Of a stretch of DNA of 64,000 nucleotides, positions 48,006-56,949 are shown one piece after another. The DNA is taken from positions 450,547 to 514,546 of the forward strand of contig NZ_BHGL01000007.1 of NCBI RefSeq assembly GCF_003864975.1. Direction: 5' to 3'. The notes under the pieces were generated by a model. The model did no database searches, was not told where the DNA came from, and saw only the letters and a program-made list of their open reading frames with translations. The position numbers were made by a program, and so were the translations under genes. Positions within the stretch are counted from its first letter, which is position 1. Every line of letters begins with the position of its first letter. The DNA is from Sulfuriferula thiophila (GTDB taxonomy: Bacteria > Pseudomonadota > Gammaproteobacteria > Burkholderiales > Sulfuriferulaceae).

Positions 48006-48022
48006 TGCGACAAATTGTCGCA
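48006..48022. promoter_or_regulatory. RegA/PrrA-type operator upstream of regB
   Basis: TGCGACAAATTGTCGCA: 8-bp perfect palindromic arms with one central base. It resembles known RegA/PrrA/RoxR boxes, which carry GCGNC and GNCGC half-sites. It overlaps the likely -35 region of regB (TACACT at 48033-48038 would be the -10) and is in the spacer shared with the copper-chaperone gene. Confidence 0.6.
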
Positions 48023-48061
48023 CCTGAACGGTTACACTAGGAACACAGGTAGAATATCAGC

Positions 48062-49240
48062 ATGATCATTCCTGTTCAAACCCTCACCACTGTGCCTGTA
48101 GAAGGCATGCTGCGCAACCTGTTCGTGTTGCGTCTGTATGCTATTGGCGGACAATTGCTGGCACTAGGGGCGGCGTATTATGGGCTCAACATTGCCCTGC
48201 CGTTACCTGCCATGCTTGGCATCGTCGCCATGCTGGCGATATTGAACCTAGCCACCTGGTTGCGCCTTGCGCAGCCGTGGCCGGTCACCACGCTGGAATT
48301 TTTTACCCAATTACTGGCAGACATGGCCGCACTTACCATGTTGCTGTACTACAGTGGCGGCGCCAGCAATCCATTCGTGTCACTGTATTTACTGCCCATC
48401 ATCATCGCTGCAACTACACTGCCAGCGGCTTACGCCTGGGCCACGACCATCCTCAGCATCATCGCCTATTCGCTGCTGACCCAACTGTTTGTCCCCCTGA
48501 GCCTGCCCCCGGGTGAAGTGGAATTCTCTCTGCATCTGGCCGGAATGTGGCTGAACTTCATCGTCAGCGCCGTAATGATTGCGTATTTCATCGGCAAGAT
48601 GGCAAGCTCGATTCGTCAGCGTGACCAGGCGCTGGCGCGTATCCGCGAGACACGTCTGCGTGACGAACAAATTGTAGCGCTGGGCAGCCTGGCCGCGGGC
48701 GCTGCCCACGAACTATCAACCCCGCTGGCGACCATGAACATCGTCGCCAGCGAATTGCAACACGACTATCCCAATGACCCCGAGCTCAGCCAATCACTGC
48801 AAATTCTGCGCAATCAGGTAACTGTCTGCAAAACCATACTCACGCGCCTGACCACGGTAGGTGAAAGTGGCCGCGCAGAAAGCGGCTCAGCCGTAAATAT
48901 CGACGTGTGGCTGAACCAGTTGCTGGAACAATGGCAACTGATGCGCCCGCAAGTGCAGGTAACGACACGCTGGCTGGGCACATTACCGATCCCCGGCCTC
49001 ATCGCTGAAGACACCCTGAATCAGGCTTTGCTCAATCTGTGCAACAACGCTGCCGATGCCGCCGGCAATCAGGTTGAAATTGAAGTGGACTGGGACGAGC
49101 AGGGCGGCTATGGTATCGGCCTGTTTCTGGCTAACACCAGCATAGAGCGTCATGGCGGCAGTGTCGCATTACTCAGCCGCGAGGGTGGCGGGGCGCACGT
49201 GGCGGTACGCCTGCCCCTGCATAACCGGCACCCGTCATGA
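48062..49240 (+). CDS. regB: Redox sensor histidine kinase, RegB/PrrB type
   Basis: 392 residues: six membrane helices in the first 180 residues, then a HisKA/HATPase kinase. Two RegB hallmarks are present: quinone-binding GGASNPF between helices and the H-box GAAHELSTPLATM. A Cys in QVTVCKTIL matches the position of the redox-active Cys of RegB. The kinase senses ubiquinone or thiol redox state and phosphorylates RegA. Stop overlaps the regA start (ATGA). The region upstream carries a RegA-type palindrome. Confidence 0.92.
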   Translation: MIIPVQTLTTVPVEGMLRNLFVLRLYAIGGQLLALGAAYYGLNIALPLPAMLGIVAMLAILNLATWLRLAQPWPVTTLEFFTQLLADMAALTMLLYYSGGASNPFVSLYLLPIIIAATTLPAAYAWATTILSIIAYSLLTQLFVPLSLPPGEVEFSLHLAGMWLNFIVSAVMIAYFIGKMASSIRQRDQALARIRETRLRDEQIVALGSLAAGAAHELSTPLATMNIVASELQHDYPNDPELSQSLQILRNQVTVCKTILTRLTTVGESGRAESGSAVNIDVWLNQLLEQWQLMRPQVQVTTRWLGTLPIPGLIAEDTLNQALLNLCNNAADAAGNQVEIEVDWDEQGGYGIGLFLANTSIERHGGSVALLSREGGGAHVAVRLPLHNRHPS

Positions 49241-49776
49241 ACAACAACGCGCCCAGCTTATTATTGGTAGATGATGATGCGACTTTCTGTGCTGTGCTGG
49301 CGCGCGCCCTGACCCGGCGCGGCTATGCCGTCCACAGCGTGCATAACGTCGCCACCGCAGTCGAATATGCCACAGCAAACCCGCCAGAATATGCCGTGAT
49401 TGATTTGAAAATGCCGGGAGAAACCGGACTGCGCCTGATAGAGCAACTCAAACAGCTGGACCAGCACACGCGTATCGTCATGCTTACCGGCTACGCCAGC
49501 ATTGCCACAGCGATTGAAGCCATCAAACTCGGTGCAACCCACTATCTGGCCAAACCGGCTGAAGTCGATGAAATTGTCGCGGCATTACATAAGGACAGCG
49601 GCGATGCCAACATAGCCACCGAGATCCGCCCGCCTTCGATTGAACGGCTGGAATGGGAGCACATCCAGCGCGTACTCAATGAACACGACGGCAACATCTC
49701 CGCCACCGCCCGCGCACTGAATATGCACCGCCGTACCTTGCAACGTAAATTGTTCAAACACCCGGTACGGGATTAA
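49237..49776 (+). CDS. regA: Response regulator, RegA/PrrA type
   Basis: 179 residues: receiver domain with LLVDDD, phospho-Asp in VIDLKMPGETG (about 56), LTGYASI and AKPA, then a Fis-type helix-turn-helix (ISATARALNMHRRTLQRKLFKHPVRD) at the C-terminus. This is the compact architecture of RegA/PrrA/ActR, which regulate photosynthesis, carbon fixation and oxidase genes in proteobacteria. Co-transcribed with regB. Targets probably include the regB promoter itself. Confidence 0.93.
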   Translation: MNNNAPSLLLVDDDATFCAVLARALTRRGYAVHSVHNVATAVEYATANPPEYAVIDLKMPGETGLRLIEQLKQLDQHTRIVMLTGYASIATAIEAIKLGATHYLAKPAEVDEIVAALHKDSGDANIATEIRPPSIERLEWEHIQRVLNEHDGNISATARALNMHRRTLQRKLFKHPVRD

Positions 49777-49790
49777 ACCGCATTTACCCG

Positions 49791-50117
49791 TTATTTTTCC
49801 GGTGCTGCCGGAACGGCAGGTTTGGCCTCGGAACTGCCGTGCAGTTTATCGCCTACACGATTTAACGCATGCCCGGTTGCCTCTACACCGCGCTCAACAC
49901 CGTGTGCCGCCGCCTTACCACCACGCTGAACACCACTCGCCGCCGCCTTGGCACCGCGCTTAACCCCCTTGACCGTCGCATCAGCGCCACGCTTGACGGC
50001 GTGCTCTACCTTACTCACGACACCGGGTTCGCTGGCCGGTTTATCTTCTGCGGCCGCGTAGTTCAGCATCAGGCATGCCAGGGTCAGCGTCATTGCGGTT
50101 TTCTGTATCATCTTCAT
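49791..50117 (-). CDS. Exported protein made of 11-residue repeats
   Basis: Unrecognised 108-residue protein. Signal peptide (TLTLACLMLNYAAA, cut about residue 23), then five consecutive 11-residue units of the form V-[KQE]-RG-x-x-A-x-x-x-G at about 41-51, 52-62, 63-73, 74-84 and 85-94, then a Pro/Ala tail. Such 11-mers form long amphipathic helices, as in LEA-like proteins. It could stabilise membranes or proteins in the periplasm; this is inference. Convergent with regA, 14 bp after its stop. Confidence 0.7.
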   Translation of the reverse strand: MKMIQKTAMTLTLACLMLNYAAAEDKPASEPGVVSKVEHAVKRGADATVKGVKRGAKAAASGVQRGGKAAAHGVERGVEATGHALNRVGDKLHGSSEAKPAVPAAPEK

Positions 50118-50296
50118 TGCAGCTCCTTTGTCTCGGTTATCACGTCACAAGAATACCAGTCTAACTGCTTACACTGTCAGCTGCCTGAAGCTTGCAAGTA
50201 CTGACACCACGTTACAAGCAACTGGAAAATACAAAAATGGAGAGTGGTGCTGGAAATAACAATACGTAACCCATCTGGCACGACTGAACAAACTAC

Positions 50297-50331
50297 CTCA
50301 ACGCAAAATCACATTCCGACTTTGCGTTGAG
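50297..50331. terminator. Hairpin downstream of yggX
   Basis: 11-bp perfect arms CTCAACGCAAA/TTTGCGTTGAG with a 13-nt loop, 12 bp after the leftward yggX stop. No strong T tract. The remaining 180 bp to the 11-mer gene holds nothing I recognise. Confidence 0.45.
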
Positions 50332-50342
50332 CACAAACAATA

Positions 50343-50615
50343 TCAATTACTAGGTGGTACATAGCCTTGCACTTGATCAGCACCTTCACCGAAGAAGTAC
50401 TTTTCAACTTGTTCCATCAGGTATTTGCGTGCTTTGATATCGGCCAGATTTAGGCGATTTTCATTCACCAGCATGGTTTGCTGACGCAACCAGCCAGCCC
50501 AGGCTTCCTTGGAGACATTGGCGTACAGACGCTGTCCCATTTCACCTGGTAACGGTGGAAAATCCAGACCTTCAGCCTCACGACCCAATTTGATGCAATT
50601 AACCATTCTAGCCAT
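50343..50615 (-). CDS. yggX: Probable Fe(2+)-trafficking protein
   Basis: 90-residue Ygg[26 protein letters not shown] with the single Cys7 at the start and [19 protein letters not shown] in the middle. Linked to protection of iron-sulfur clusters from oxidation. Directly downstream of purM (22 bp), so probably co-transcribed; in other species it is usually near mutY. Confidence 0.96.
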   Translation of the reverse strand: MARMVNCIKLGREAEGLDFPPLPGEMGQRLYANVSKEAWAGWLRQQTMLVNENRLNLADIKARKYLMEQVEKYFFGEGADQVQGYVPPSN

Positions 50616-50637
50616 GTTTCATTACTCCAATTATTAA

Positions 50638-51699
50638 TTAAATATTGACGATGGTTTGGTCTTCACCTTCACCACGCGTGCGAATTGTGCCAATACGATG
50701 CACGGTTTCACCGGCTGCGTTCAACTGTTGCATCGCCGCATCGGCGTGCTCAGCGGCAACAATGACAACCATGCCGATACCGCAGTTAAAGGTACGGTGC
50801 ATTTCCGCATCGACCACACCACCTTGCTCTTGCAACCAGCGGAAAATGGCAGGCATTTCCCAGCTGTTAGCGTCTATCTCGGCAGTCAAATTCTCCGCCA
50901 GGATGCGCGGCACGTTACCCGTCAGCCCGCCGCCAGTAATATGCGCCATACCTTTGACCGGCATACTCGCCATCAGTGCCAGCAACGGCTTCACATAAAT
51001 ACGCGTCGGCGTCATCAGCACATCCGCCATTTTGCGGCCATGGAAGTCAGCATTTACATCGACTCCACTGACTTCGATAATTTTACGAATCAGCGAATAG
51101 CCATTGGAATGGGGGCCGCTCGAGGCCAGACCCAGCACCACATCGCCAGGGCAAATGGTGCTGCCGTCAATGATGGCATCACGCTCCACTACGCCAACCG
51201 CGAATCCGGCCAGATCATACTCACCGGCAGGGTACATGCCCGGCATCTCTGCCGTTTCGCCGCCAATCAGGGCACAACCGGCTTGCTCACAACCCAGCGC
51301 AATGCCTTTGATAACCTGTTCGGCCACATCCACATCCAGTTTGCCGCAGGCAAAATAATCGAGGAAAAATAACGATTCGGCGCCCTGCACCAGAATATCG
51401 TTGACGCTCATACCCACCAGGTCAATACCCACGGTGTCATGCTTGTTGAGCATGAATGCCAGCTTGAGCTTGGTGCCGACACCATCCGTACCGGAGACCA
51501 GCACCGGATTTTTGTACTTGGTTGGCAAACCCATCAACGCGCCGAATCCGCCGATACCGCCCATCACTTCAGGACGCATGGTGCGTTTAGCCCATGGCTT
51601 GATACGATCGACCAGCGCATCACCTGCGTCGATATCGACACCAGCATCACGATAGGAAAGGGAAGGGGTGTTTGGGCTAGTTTTATTTGGGCCAGTCAC
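50638..51699 (-). CDS. purM: Phosphoribosylformylglycinamidine cyclo-ligase
   Basis: AIR synthetase, fifth step of purine synthesis. 353 residues: [51 protein letters not shown] (the family glycine/substrate loop, about 50-80), and [14 protein letters not shown]. Divergent from the AI-2E gene. Confidence 0.97.
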   Translation of the reverse strand: MTGPNKTSPNTPSLSYRDAGVDIDAGDALVDRIKPWAKRTMRPEVMGGIGGFGALMGLPTKYKNPVLVSGTDGVGTKLKLAFMLNKHDTVGIDLVGMSVNDILVQGAESLFFLDYFACGKLDVDVAEQVIKGIALGCEQAGCALIGGETAEMPGMYPAGEYDLAGFAVGVVERDAIIDGSTICPGDVVLGLASSGPHSNGYSLIRKIIEVSGVDVNADFHGRKMADVLMTPTRIYVKPLLALMASMPVKGMAHITGGGLTGNVPRILAENLTAEIDANSWEMPAIFRWLQEQGGVVDAEMHRTFNCGIGMVVIVAAEHADAAMQQLNAAGETVHRIGTIRTRGEGEDQTIVNI

Positions 51700-51723
51700 G
51701 ATAAGCTCATTTCGTTTAAGGTA

Positions 51724-51746
51724 ATTTGTGGTATTTTACCGCAAAT
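51724..51746. promoter_or_regulatory. Inverted repeat between purM and the AI-2E gene
   Basis: ATTTGTGGTA, 3-nt spacer, TACCGCAAAT: nine of ten pairs match. It lies 25 bp upstream of purM and reaches the ATG of the divergent gene. Possible operator; not a canonical PurR box. Confidence 0.35.
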
Positions 51747-52812
51747 GAACGCATCCCGATTAAACACTGAATGGATTTGGGCAATTATTGCCATCATTGT
51801 CTTCACCGGCACCCTGTATTTGCTTGCGCCGATTCTGACACCATTCCTGATTGCGGCCATTCTGGCGTACATTTGCGACCCGCTGGCGGACAGGCTGGAA
51901 CGTTATAAATTTTCCCGCACCCTTGCCACTACGTTTGTTTTCTTCGGTTTGTTATTAACATTTCTGCTGCTGGGGCTGATTTTATTTCCGGTAGTGCAAA
52001 ATGAAACCCTGCATTTTGTGCAACGCCTGCCCGACTATCTGGTGTGGATCCAGACCCGACTGGCACCATTGCTGCATGACCGTTTCGGCGTGACCTTGCC
52101 CGATGCCGCCAATTTGCAACAGATGGTACGCGACCACCTGCAGGGGGTAGGTAGCGCCGCCGGCATGTTACTGCCTACCCTCAAAGACAGTACGCTGACC
52201 GCACTCGGCATCCTCACCAACTTGCTGCTGATTCCGGTGGTGCTGTTCTACATGCTGCGCGACTGGGACAGTTTTGTGCTGAAACTGGACGAACTGGTAC
52301 CGCGGCGCTGGCATAAAAAAACGCAGACCATCGCCCGTGAAATCGATGTGGTTTTGGCTGAATTTCTGCGCGGCCAGCTCACCGTGATGCTGATCATGGC
52401 CGCGTTTTATGCGACATCATTGTGGGCAGTGGGTCTGGACTATGCACTGCCGATAGGCTTGCTCGCTGGCTTGCTGGTATTTGTGCCGTATCTGGGTGTC
52501 ATCCTCGGCCTGGGACTGGCATCGCTGGCCGGCCTGGTACAGTTTGCCGAGCTCTCCGATTTGATTCCGATCTGGGTGGTATTCGGCATCGGCCAGGTGA
52601 TAGAGAGCATGGGGGTCACCCCCTGGCTGGTCGGTGAACGTATCGGATTGCACCCGCTGGCGGTAATATTTGCCTTGCTGGCTTTCGGCCAGATTTTTGG
52701 ATTTTTCGGAATTCTTCTGGCATTGCCGGTATCCGCCGCATTACTGGTGGGTTTACGTCATATCAAACAGGCTTATCAACAAAGCAGCCTATACCAGCAT
52801 CCAAATGTATAA
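51745..52812 (+). CDS. AI-2E family (PerM/UPF0118) membrane protein
   Basis: 355-residue membrane protein with about eight hydrophobic segments and a central soluble part (residues about 60-150). Family landmarks: PILTPFLIAAILAYICDPL, LLIPVVLFYMLRDWD and VPYLGVILGLGLASL. These proteins are annotated as AI-2 exporters or Na+/H+ antiporters, depending on the member; the substrate here is unknown. The ATG at 51745 begins the expected N-terminus; a long in-frame extension to 51439 runs antisense to purM. Confidence 0.88.
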   Translation: MNASRLNTEWIWAIIAIIVFTGTLYLLAPILTPFLIAAILAYICDPLADRLERYKFSRTLATTFVFFGLLLTFLLLGLILFPVVQNETLHFVQRLPDYLVWIQTRLAPLLHDRFGVTLPDAANLQQMVRDHLQGVGSAAGMLLPTLKDSTLTALGILTNLLLIPVVLFYMLRDWDSFVLKLDELVPRRWHKKTQTIAREIDVVLAEFLRGQLTVMLIMAAFYATSLWAVGLDYALPIGLLAGLLVFVPYLGVILGLGLASLAGLVQFAELSDLIPIWVVFGIGQVIESMGVTPWLVGERIGLHPLAVIFALLAFGQIFGFFGILLALPVSAALLVGLRHIKQAYQQSSLYQHPNV

Positions 52813-52843
52813 TATAACTTTCCGCTATTAGAAGCCGCTCAAC

Positions 52844-53725
52844 ATGACTACCGCGCTACTCGAATCGAATATTCCCTCACTCAAACTGCTGTCGCGCGGC
52901 AAAGTCCGCGATCTGTACGCAGTTGACGAACACCGTTTGCTGATCGTAGCAACTGACCGTTTGTCCGCATTCGACGTAGTATTGCCCACGCCGATTCCCG
53001 GCAAAGGCGCGGTACTCACCGAAATTTCACATTTCTGGTTCAAGCAACTGGCAGACATCATCCCCAATCATCTCACTGGCGACGCCCCGGAATCCGTAGT
53101 GCAACCCAATGAACGCGATCAGGTCAGTGGCCGTGCCATGGTCGTAAAACGTCTCAAGCCATTGCCGGTGGAAGCCATCGTGCGTGGATATCTGGTCGGC
53201 TCCGGCTGGAAGGAATATCAGAGCACCGGCAGCGTCTGTGGCATCGCGCTGCCTGCCGGTCTGGCGCAGGCAGCACAACTGCCGCAACCGTTATTTACTC
53301 CATCAACCAAAGCCGAAGTCGGCGCACATGATGAAAATATCGACTTCGCACGCGCTGAGGAATTGCTGGGTGCCGACATTGCCGCCCAGGTGCGTGATGC
53401 CAGCATCGCGCTCTATTCCCGTGCTGCCGCTTACGCACTGACACGCGGCATCATTATTGCCGATACCAAATTCGAATTCGGGCTGGATGCCAGTGGTAAA
53501 CTGTACGTAATCGACGAAGTGCTGACACCGGATTCATCACGGTTCTGGCCTGCCGATGAATACCAGACCGGCCGCAACCCAGCTAGCTTCGATAAACAGT
53601 TTGTCCGCGACTGGCTGGAAAATTCGGGCTGGAACAAGCAACCGCCGGCACCGGAATTGCCCGCAGACGTGGCACAGAAAACCGGTGAAAAATACCGTGA
53701 AGCCGTAGCGCGCTTAATGGCCTGA
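52844..53725 (+). CDS. purC: SAICAR synthetase
   Basis: Joins CAIR and aspartate, eighth step of purine synthesis. 293 residues: [34 protein letters not shown] (about 12-45) and [15 protein letters not shown] with the ATP/Mg residues. The length matches the longer bacterial type. purE, purK, purN and purM are scattered elsewhere in the window. Confidence 0.97.
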   Translation: MTTALLESNIPSLKLLSRGKVRDLYAVDEHRLLIVATDRLSAFDVVLPTPIPGKGAVLTEISHFWFKQLADIIPNHLTGDAPESVVQPNERDQVSGRAMVVKRLKPLPVEAIVRGYLVGSGWKEYQSTGSVCGIALPAGLAQAAQLPQPLFTPSTKAEVGAHDENIDFARAEELLGADIAAQVRDASIALYSRAAAYALTRGIIIADTKFEFGLDASGKLYVIDEVLTPDSSRFWPADEYQTGRNPASFDKQFVRDWLENSGWNKQPPAPELPADVAQKTGEKYREAVARLMA

Positions 53726-53742
53726 GCTTGCTTTACAGCAAC

Positions 53743-53777
53743 TAAGGTTCACGTGCTGGTGTGCGCCGTGAACCTTA
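53743..53777. terminator. Hairpin between convergent purC and ntrC
   Basis: 11-bp perfect arms TAAGGTTCACG/CGTGAACCTTA with a 13-nt loop. Likely bidirectional terminator; only short T runs. Confidence 0.6.
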
Positions 53778-53788
53778 TTCAGCTAGCC

Positions 53789-55189
53789 TTACTCTGCCGC
53801 CAACCCCAGTTCCTGAATTTTACGGGTCAGGGTATTGCGCCCCAATCCGAGCAAATTAGCCGCTTCGATACGACGCCCGCCGGTGTGCTTAAGGGCAATA
53901 TTAATCAGGGTTTTTTCAAAATCATGAGTTAATCCCTCGATAATACCTACCTCACCGCGACTGAGCGCCGCATCTGCGGTATGCGCCAAAGCCTGCAACC
54001 AGTCACCGCTGACATGTTCAGATGGGCTGGCATTCAGAATTTCCGGTGGCAAATCCGACACATCCACGTTATTACCCGGCGCCATCACCGTCAACCAATG
54101 GCAGACGTTCTCCAGCTGGCGGACGTTACCGCTCCAGCTGAACTGGCTTAAATGCCGGATCGCGGCCTCGGACAGCTTCTTGGCATCCACCCCTTGTTCT
54201 TGCGCGCTTTTCTGCAAAAAATGCTTGGCCAGCAGCGCAATGTCTTCGCTGCGCTCACGCAACGCCGGCAAACGCAAACGAATCACGTTAAGACGATGGT
54301 ACAGATCTTCGCGAAACAGGCCTTCTTTCACCCGGGTTTCCAGGTCCTGATGCGTAGCGGCAATGACGCGGACATTGACCTTGATCGGCTGATGCCCACC
54401 CACACGGTAAAACTGGCCGTCAGCCAGCACGCGTAATAAGCGTGTCTGCAATTCTGCCGGCATATCGCCGATCTCATCCAGAAAAAGGGTGCCGCCGTCA
54501 GCTTGCTCAAAGCGTCCGCGACGCTGCACTGCCGCGCCGGTAAAAGCCCCGCGCTCATGCCCGAACAACTCGGACTCCAGCAGATCCTTGGGGATCGCCG
54601 CGGTATTCAGCGCAATAAACGGCTTACTGGCGCGCGGACTATGGCGATGCAATGCTGATGCCACCAGCTCCTTACCGGTACCGGATTCACCTGTAATCAG
54701 CACCGTGGTATGCGATTGCGAAAGCCGGCCTATGGCGCGAAACACTTCCTGCATGGCCGGTGCCTGACCCAGTATCTCCGGCACACCTTCTATCTGCACC
54801 GCAGCCGCCGCCTCGTCTACTCGCATGCTTTCATCTACGGCACGGCGAATCAGTTCAATGGCATGATCCACATCAAACGGTTTGGGCAGGTATTCAAATG
54901 CGCCCCCCTGAAATGCTGCTACCGCGGATTCCAGATCGGAATAGGCGGTCATGATAATCACCGGCAGCTTGGGGAAACGCGATTTCAACTGCTGCAGCAG
55001 ATCCAGACCTGAGCCGCCTGGCATGTGGATATCACTCACCACCACCTGCGGCTTACTGTGCTCTAGCGCCGCCTCAACTTCAGGGACGGAAGTAAAGCTG
55101 ACGAAGTCTATGCCTTCGCGCTGCAGCGCCTTTTCAAACACCCAACGGATGGAGCGATCGTCGTCAATAATCCAAACTGGTTTTGTCAT
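53789..55189 (-). CDS. ntrC: Nitrogen regulation protein NtrC (NR(I))
   Basis: 466-residue sigma-54 activator: receiver domain (about 1-120; IIDDDRSIRW, phospho-Asp in VVSDIHMPGGSG), AAA+ domain with Walker A GESGTGKEL and the sigma-54-contacting GAFTGA, and a Fis-type helix-turn-helix at the end (GGRRIEAANLLGLGRNTLTRK). Activates glnA and other nitrogen genes when phosphorylated by NtrB. 13 bp after ntrB; predicted target sites lie upstream of glnA. Confidence 0.97.
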   Translation of the reverse strand: MTKPVWIIDDDRSIRWVFEKALQREGIDFVSFTSVPEVEAALEHSKPQVVVSDIHMPGGSGLDLLQQLKSRFPKLPVIIMTAYSDLESAVAAFQGGAFEYLPKPFDVDHAIELIRRAVDESMRVDEAAAAVQIEGVPEILGQAPAMQEVFRAIGRLSQSHTTVLITGESGTGKELVASALHRHSPRASKPFIALNTAAIPKDLLESELFGHERGAFTGAAVQRRGRFEQADGGTLFLDEIGDMPAELQTRLLRVLADGQFYRVGGHQPIKVNVRVIAATHQDLETRVKEGLFREDLYHRLNVIRLRLPALRERSEDIALLAKHFLQKSAQEQGVDAKKLSEAAIRHLSQFSWSGNVRQLENVCHWLTVMAPGNNVDVSDLPPEILNASPSEHVSGDWLQALAHTADAALSRGEVGIIEGLTHDFEKTLINIALKHTGGRRIEAANLLGLGRNTLTRKIQELGLAAE

Positions 55190-55202
55190 GATAATTCCAT
55201 CA

Positions 55203-56249
55203 TCAATATGCGGGGGGCTGCCCTAACGGCAGCAATAAAGTAAAACAGGTGCGTCCGGGCTGACTTTCCACTTCAATAGTGCCATGGTGCTGATGCACAA
55301 AAGTCTGCGCCAATGTTAATCCCAGGCCGCTGCCACCTTCGCGCGCCGAGACCAGGGGGAAAAAAATTCGATCACGTACCGATTCAGGGATACCTGGACC
55401 ATTATCAATAATCTGTATTTGTGCCGCCAGCGGATAACGCTTCATCGCCAGCGTCACTTGTCGCGCAATGCGCGTTCGCAGATAGATTTCGCCTTTGCCT
55501 TGCAATGCCTGCACCGCATTACGCACGATATTCAATACCACCTGTATCAGCTGCTCGCGATCCCCCACAATATCAGGGATGCTGGTGTCGTAATCACGCC
55601 GAATTACCAAACCTTTCGGGGTTTCGGCCAAGGTTACGCTACGCACCCGCTCCAGCACTTCATGAATATTAAGGGCATTGATCTGCGGCAAACGATGCGG
55701 TGTCAGCAGTCTATCCATTAGTGACTGCAGGCGGTCAGATTCCTGAATAATGACTTGCGTGTACTCGCGCGTCTCCGTTGACAGCTCGTGCTCCAGCAAT
55801 TGCGCCGCTCCACGTATGCCACCCAGCGGATTTTTGATCTCATGTGCCAAGTTTCGCACCAACTCGCGATTAGCCTGTTGCTGCAGTAACATATGCTCGT
55901 CCCGAGCAATTTTCAACTGCTGATCCATCGCGTGAAATTCGAGCATGAACGCAGCCGCGGGGCTTTCGACCGGGGTAAACGTTGCGCTCACCTGCAACGA
56001 GATGTCACCGACTTGCAGATGCAATTCATGTTCAGTGAAGCTGGCATTATGCGCAATCGCATAATCCAGTGCGGCATTCAGCTGAGCAGGCTGCCGAAAA
56101 ATATCATTTAATGGCATGCCTTTTACTTGCACCACACTCAAGCCCAGCAAATTCTCTGCAGCCGGATTGATATAGCGCACACAACGATGTTCATCCAGAG
56201 CCAAAACCGCTGTCGCCAACCACTCCAAACCTACAAAATAAGGATTCAT
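55203..56249 (-). CDS. ntrB: Nitrogen regulation sensor kinase NtrB (NR(II))
   Basis: 348-residue cytoplasmic histidine kinase: PAS domain (about 5-110; LALDEHRCVRYINPAAENLLG), H-box NLAHEIKNPLGGIRGAAQ (about 133-150), N-box NIVRNAVQAL, and G-boxes DNGPGIP and GSGLGLTLAQ. Phosphorylates or dephosphorylates NtrC under PII control. I prefer the ATG at 56249 (GGAA upstream); 56258 is an alternative. Confidence 0.95.
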   Translation of the reverse strand: MNPYFVGLEWLATAVLALDEHRCVRYINPAAENLLGLSVVQVKGMPLNDIFRQPAQLNAALDYAIAHNASFTEHELHLQVGDISLQVSATFTPVESPAAAFMLEFHAMDQQLKIARDEHMLLQQQANRELVRNLAHEIKNPLGGIRGAAQLLEHELSTETREYTQVIIQESDRLQSLMDRLLTPHRLPQINALNIHEVLERVRSVTLAETPKGLVIRRDYDTSIPDIVGDREQLIQVVLNIVRNAVQALQGKGEIYLRTRIARQVTLAMKRYPLAAQIQIIDNGPGIPESVRDRIFFPLVSAREGGSGLGLTLAQTFVHQHHGTIEVESQPGRTCFTLLLPLGQPPAY

Positions 56250-56364
56250 GTATTCCATGCCATTGTACTGCGAGGGATAAAATGAAACGGCGCACCAAAA
56301 CAAGGCGCCGCTATCGCTAAATAGTTAATTCAATTCTTATTAAGCAATTTGTAAGCCAGGAATG

Positions 56365-56841
56365 TTATTTGACGCTGCTCAGCTCTCTCCTGAGCGCATT
56401 AATATTGTCACGATGCAATTTAATGTTGTTATCCAGCTTATCTGTGCGGGTGATATAAGCAGGGCTGCTGATTTTTTCGCCGGGTCGCAACACTTCACCG
56501 TCTCTTTTGGCTGCGACGGCATCTGCCAGGGCCTGCTCTTCATTACGCAATTCGTCTTCCAGCACATTACGGCGCACGTTATCGCGCTTACGCTGGACAT
56601 CCGTGTCTACCCGCGGGAAACTAATCGGCGTAGGATTTGCTGTTTCTCTTTTACGCGGCGTATTAGCCCCATTTACCGTATGCATCACTGGCGTGGCCGC
56701 CGGCTCCAGATCCAAACGCTTAGCCCCCTTTACCGGACGATCGGTATAGGTAACCTGACCTGAAGCATCAATATGTTTATAAATATCAGCTTGCGCAGGC
56801 AACGCTACACACAAACCCAATATCAAAATTGAAAATTTCAT
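56365..56841 (-). CDS. DUF4124 exported protein
   Basis: 158-residue exported protein. Signal peptide (ILILGLCVALPAQA), then a DUF4124-like domain IYKHIDASGQVTYTDRP (about 20-37), then a long charged helix (about 80-158, DVQRKRDNVRRNVLEDELRNEEQAL), probably coiled-coil. Function unknown. It lies between glnA and ntrB on the same strand. Confidence 0.82.
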   Translation of the reverse strand: MKFSILILGLCVALPAQADIYKHIDASGQVTYTDRPVKGAKRLDLEPAATPVMHTVNGANTPRKRETANPTPISFPRVDTDVQRKRDNVRRNVLEDELRNEEQALADAVAAKRDGEVLRPGEKISSPAYITRTDKLDNNIKLHRDNINALRRELSSVK

Positions 56842-56906
56842 TTGCGAACCAGATCAAAACGATGGTTTGAGTTTAGGGCAAGCCCAACAGGGATGCAACC
56901 CCAATA

Positions 56907-56936
56907 AAAAAAGGGGCGGAAATCCGCCCCTTTTTT
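56907..56936. terminator. Intrinsic terminator after glnA
   Basis: Stem AAAAAAGGGGCGGA and its complement with a short AA loop, T6 in the leftward transcript. 14 bp after the glnA stop, so glnA is mostly monocistronic and ntrBC may need another promoter or read-through. Confidence 0.9.
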
Positions 56937-56949
56937 ACTGCAATTAAAA

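Noticed and set aside
51439-51744. 102-codon N-terminal extension of the AI-2E permease
   Set aside because: It is antisense to purM and unlike the family; the ATG at 51745 gives the expected N-terminus.
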